DNA of 64,000 nucleotides from Streptomyces sp. NBC_01481 (GTDB taxonomy: Bacteria; Actinomycetota; Actinomycetes; Streptomycetales; Streptomycetaceae), in NCBI RefSeq assembly GCF_026339995.1, contig NZ_JAPEPT010000005.1:806001-870000 (forward strand), in the 5' to 3' direction. This document shows positions 61,425 through 64,000 of this stretch, piece by piece. A program made the position numbers and the translations under genes. The number at the start of each line of letters is the position of its first letter. Position 1 is the stretch's first letter. Below the pieces are notes generated by a model, which saw nothing but the letters and a program-made list of their open reading frames with translations, made no database searches and was not told where the DNA came from.

Positions 61425-64000
61425 GTGAAGGCCATTCGTCGATTCACCGTCCGCCCCGTCCTGCCCGAACCACTTCTTCCGCTCAGTGAACTGGCGCGCA
61501 ATCTGCGCTGGTCCTGGCACACCGAGACCCGTGACCTCTTCCAGGCCGTCGACCCCGACGGCTGGCAGGCAGCGGGTGGCGATCCCGTACGACTCCTCGG
61601 ATCGGTGTCCGCCACCCGGCTGGCGGAGCTGGCCGGGGACCGGCGCTTTCTGCGCAGACTCGCCGCCGTCGCCGACGACCTGGACGACTACCTGCACGGT
61701 CGCAGGTGGTACCAGGCACACAGTGGCGCCCTGGGGGACCATGACCCCGAGGGCGCCGGATTCCCCGCAGCGGTCGCCTACTTCTCGCCCGAGTTCGGTG
61801 TCACCGCCGCACTGCCCCAGTACTCCGGCGGCCTGGGCATCCTGGCCGGCGACCATCTCAAGGCCGCGAGCGACCTCGGCGTGCCGCTGATCGGCGTCGG
61901 GCTGCTCTACCGCCACGGCTACTTCCGCCAGTCGCTGTCCCGGGACGGCTGGCAGCAGGAGCACTATCCGCTGCTCGACCCCAACGAACTGCCCGTCAGC
62001 CTGCTGCGGGAGCCCGACGGGACACCCTGCCTGGTGTCCCTCGCGCTGCCCGGCGGGCGCTCGCTGCGCGCGCACATCTGGATGGCGCGGGTCGGCCGCG
62101 TACCGCTGCTGATGCTCGACTCGGACGTCGAGGAGAACGGCCACGGCGAGCGCGATGTCACCGACCGGCTCTACGGCGGCGGCAGCGAGCACCGGCTTCT
62201 CCAGGAGATGCTGCTGGGCATCGAGACGTGCAGGCCGTGCCGATGCAACGCCTCGCCGACATCCCGCGCCGGTGTTCCCGCAACGAGACCGCGCAACTCC
62301 TCGATCCTGGAGCGCATCGCGAACTGGGCGACTACAAGAGCGCGGCGGCCAGGACCTCGACTTCGACGCCGCGCTCGAAGCCGTGCGCGCCGGGACCGTG
62401 TTCACCACCCACACACCCGTGCCCGCCGGGATCGACCGCTTCGACCGCGAGCTCGTCGCCCGCCACTTCGGGGAGCGCGGAGAGCTGCCCGGAGTCCCGG
62501 TCGAGAAGGTGCTCCAGCTCGGCATGGAGACCTATCCGGGCGGCGAGCCCAACCTCTTCAACATGGCAGTGATGGGCCTGCGGCTCGCCCAGCGCGCCAA
62601 CGGCGTCTCCACACTGCACGGGGCAGTCAGCCGCGGCATGTTCGCCGGGCTGTGGCCCGGCTTCGACGCCGAGGAGGTGCCCATCACGTCCGTCACCAAC
62701 GGCGTGCACGCGCCTACCTGGGTGGCGCCCGAGGTGTTCCGGCTCGGCGTGCGCCAGATCGGCACCAGCCGCGCGGAGGACGCCCTGTCCGTCGGCGGCT
62801 CCCAGCGCTGGGACGCCGTCGCGGACATCCCGGACGCCGACATCTGGGAGCTGCGCCGTGAGCTTCGTGAACAGCTGGTCCTGGAGGTACGGGAGAGGCT
62901 GCGGGCCTCCTGGCGCCAGCGGGGCGCCGGAGCGGCCGAACTGGGCTGGGTCGACGGAGTGCTCGACCCCGACGTCCTCACCATCGGCTTCGCCCGCCGG
63001 GTCCCCTCGTACAAACGGCTCACGCTCATGCTGCGCGACCGCGATCGGCTGATGGAGCTGCTGCTGCATCCGACCAGGCCGGTGCAGATCGTCGTCGCGG
63101 GCAAGGCGCATCCGGCGGACGACGGCGGCAAGCGGCTGGTGCAGGAGCTGGTGCGGTTCGCCGACGATCCGCGGGTGCGCCACCGGATCGTCTTCCTGCC
63201 CGACTACGGGATGGCGATGGCGCAGAAGCTCTACCCGGGCTGCGACGTCTGGCTGAACAATCCGCTGCGGCCGCTGGAGGCGTGCGGCACGAGCGGAATG
63301 AAGGCCGCGCTCAACGGCTGCCTCAATCTGTCCGTCCTGGACGGCTGGTGGGACGAGTGGTTCGAGCCGGACTTCGGCTGGGCGATCCCGACGGCCGACG
63401 GCTCGGCGACGGACGACGACCGGCGTGACGAGCTGGAGGCGGGCGCGCTGTACGAGCTGATCGAGAACCGGGTGGCGCCCCGCTTCTACGACCGGGGCGC
63501 GAGCGGGCTGCCGCAGCGCTGGATCGAGATGGTTCGGCGCACGCTGACCACCCTCGGCCCGAAGGTGCTCGCGGGCCGCATGGTCCGGGAGTACGTGGAG
63601 CGTCTTTACGCCCCGGCCGCCCGGGCCCACCGGTCCCTGAACGCCGACACGGCACGGGAGTTGGCGTCCTGGAAGGGCCGGGTGCGGGTGAGCTGGCCGC
63701 ACGTGGCCGTCGACCATGTGGAGGCGCTGGAGCAGTCGGCGGCCGGGGGAACGGCGGAGCTGGGCTCCACGCTGGCGCTGCGGGTGCGGGTCGCACTCGG
63801 CGAACTCCAGCCGGACGATGTGGAGGTGCAGGCGGTGTCCGGCCGCGTCGACTCCGACGACGCGATCGCCGACGCCCAGACCTTCCCGCTCAAGCCCGCG
63901 GGCGGCCCCGACCTGGAGGGCCGCTGGGTCTACGAGGGCCCGCTCTCGCTGGACCGCACTGGCCCGTTCGGCTATACGGTGCGCATCCTGCCGGCCCATC
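61425..64000 (+). pseudogene. glgP: alpha-glucan phosphorylase with a corrupted, frameshifted patch; runs off right edge
   Basis: Phosphorolysis of glucan to glucose 1-phosphate. GTG at 61425 opens a DUF3417 domain (VKAIRRFTVRPVLPEPLLPL) and the frame is good to about 62226 (LLQEMLLGIE). In 62226-62352 two changes of frame are needed: MQRLADIP and ELGDYKSA read in frame 2, then GQDLDFDAALEAVRAGTVFT in frame 1 to the right edge (NNPLRPLEACGTSGMKAALN is the conserved C-terminal motif). The expected EVFHTNEGHAGF segment is degraded at DNA level. Either the gene is disrupted or the sequence is faulty there. In relatives glgP adjoins glgE. Confidence 0.8.

Overview
The window is chromosomal DNA of a Streptomyces or very close relative. 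It has very high GC with strong third-position GC, GTG and TTG starts, stop/start overlaps (ATGA, TGATG), DUF397/DUF5753 and ATP-grasp RiPP genes, and the GlgE maltosyl-phosphate glucan locus. The backbone gene order pyk-ackA-pta-pfkA, then merR-trx, then helD-glgB-mak-treS-glgE and glgP resembles the corresponding S. coelicolor region as I remember it. Accessory blocks are set into it.

Layout. 1-1.2 kb: an ECF41-like sigma factor (cut by the left edge) divergent from a small membrane protein. 2-7.7 kb: a 1637-residue secreted polymorphic toxin (signal peptide, ricin lectin, long Ala-rich coiled coil, Hint, C-terminal toxin) and its likely immunity gene. 7.7-10.5 kb: DUF397/XRE pair, a decayed ATPase and a possible toxin-antitoxin trio. 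10.5-16.7 kb: central carbon block pyk, ackA, pta, pfkA. 16.7-23.1 kb: two secreted proteins, an XRE regulator and a sugar ABC transporter. 23.1-27.4 kb: CitA/CitB-type two-component system beside the dicarboxylate carrier dctA. 27.4-36.5 kb: phosphatase, DUF1996 protein, GH16 glucanase under a CebR-like palindrome, DUF899 protein, membrane protein plus methyltransferase, MerR-thioredoxin, TetR-PPOX pair.

36.5-40.8 kb is a graspetide RiPP cluster: a precursor with the PWGLTRM leader motif, a SAV_5884-type ATP-grasp ligase with a rare TTA codon, a PIMT-like methyltransferase, a HATPase and a divergent regulator around a shared inverted repeat. The set predicts an ester/amide-crosslinked and probably aspartimidylated peptide.

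40.8-53 kb: a TetR/membrane pair with two matching operators, a DUF6817 protein, HelD, and the glycogen/trehalose genes glgB, mak, treS, glgE. 53.2-61.3 kb: an accessory island lies between glgE and glgP. It carries an NmrA-like reductase, an AraC regulator with a TTA codon, an HpaB-type flavin monooxygenase, a DHA2 exporter, a PrnB-like protein and a PhzS-like monooxygenase. Direct repeats and a strong terminator lie on the left; a 181-bp MITE-like element with perfect 20-bp inverted ends lies on the right and supplies the last stop codon. glgP follows with a corrupted, frameshifted patch and runs off the right edge. Two copies of a long palindromic intergenic repeat sit at about 19 and 24 kb. 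No rRNA, tRNA or CRISPR array was seen.
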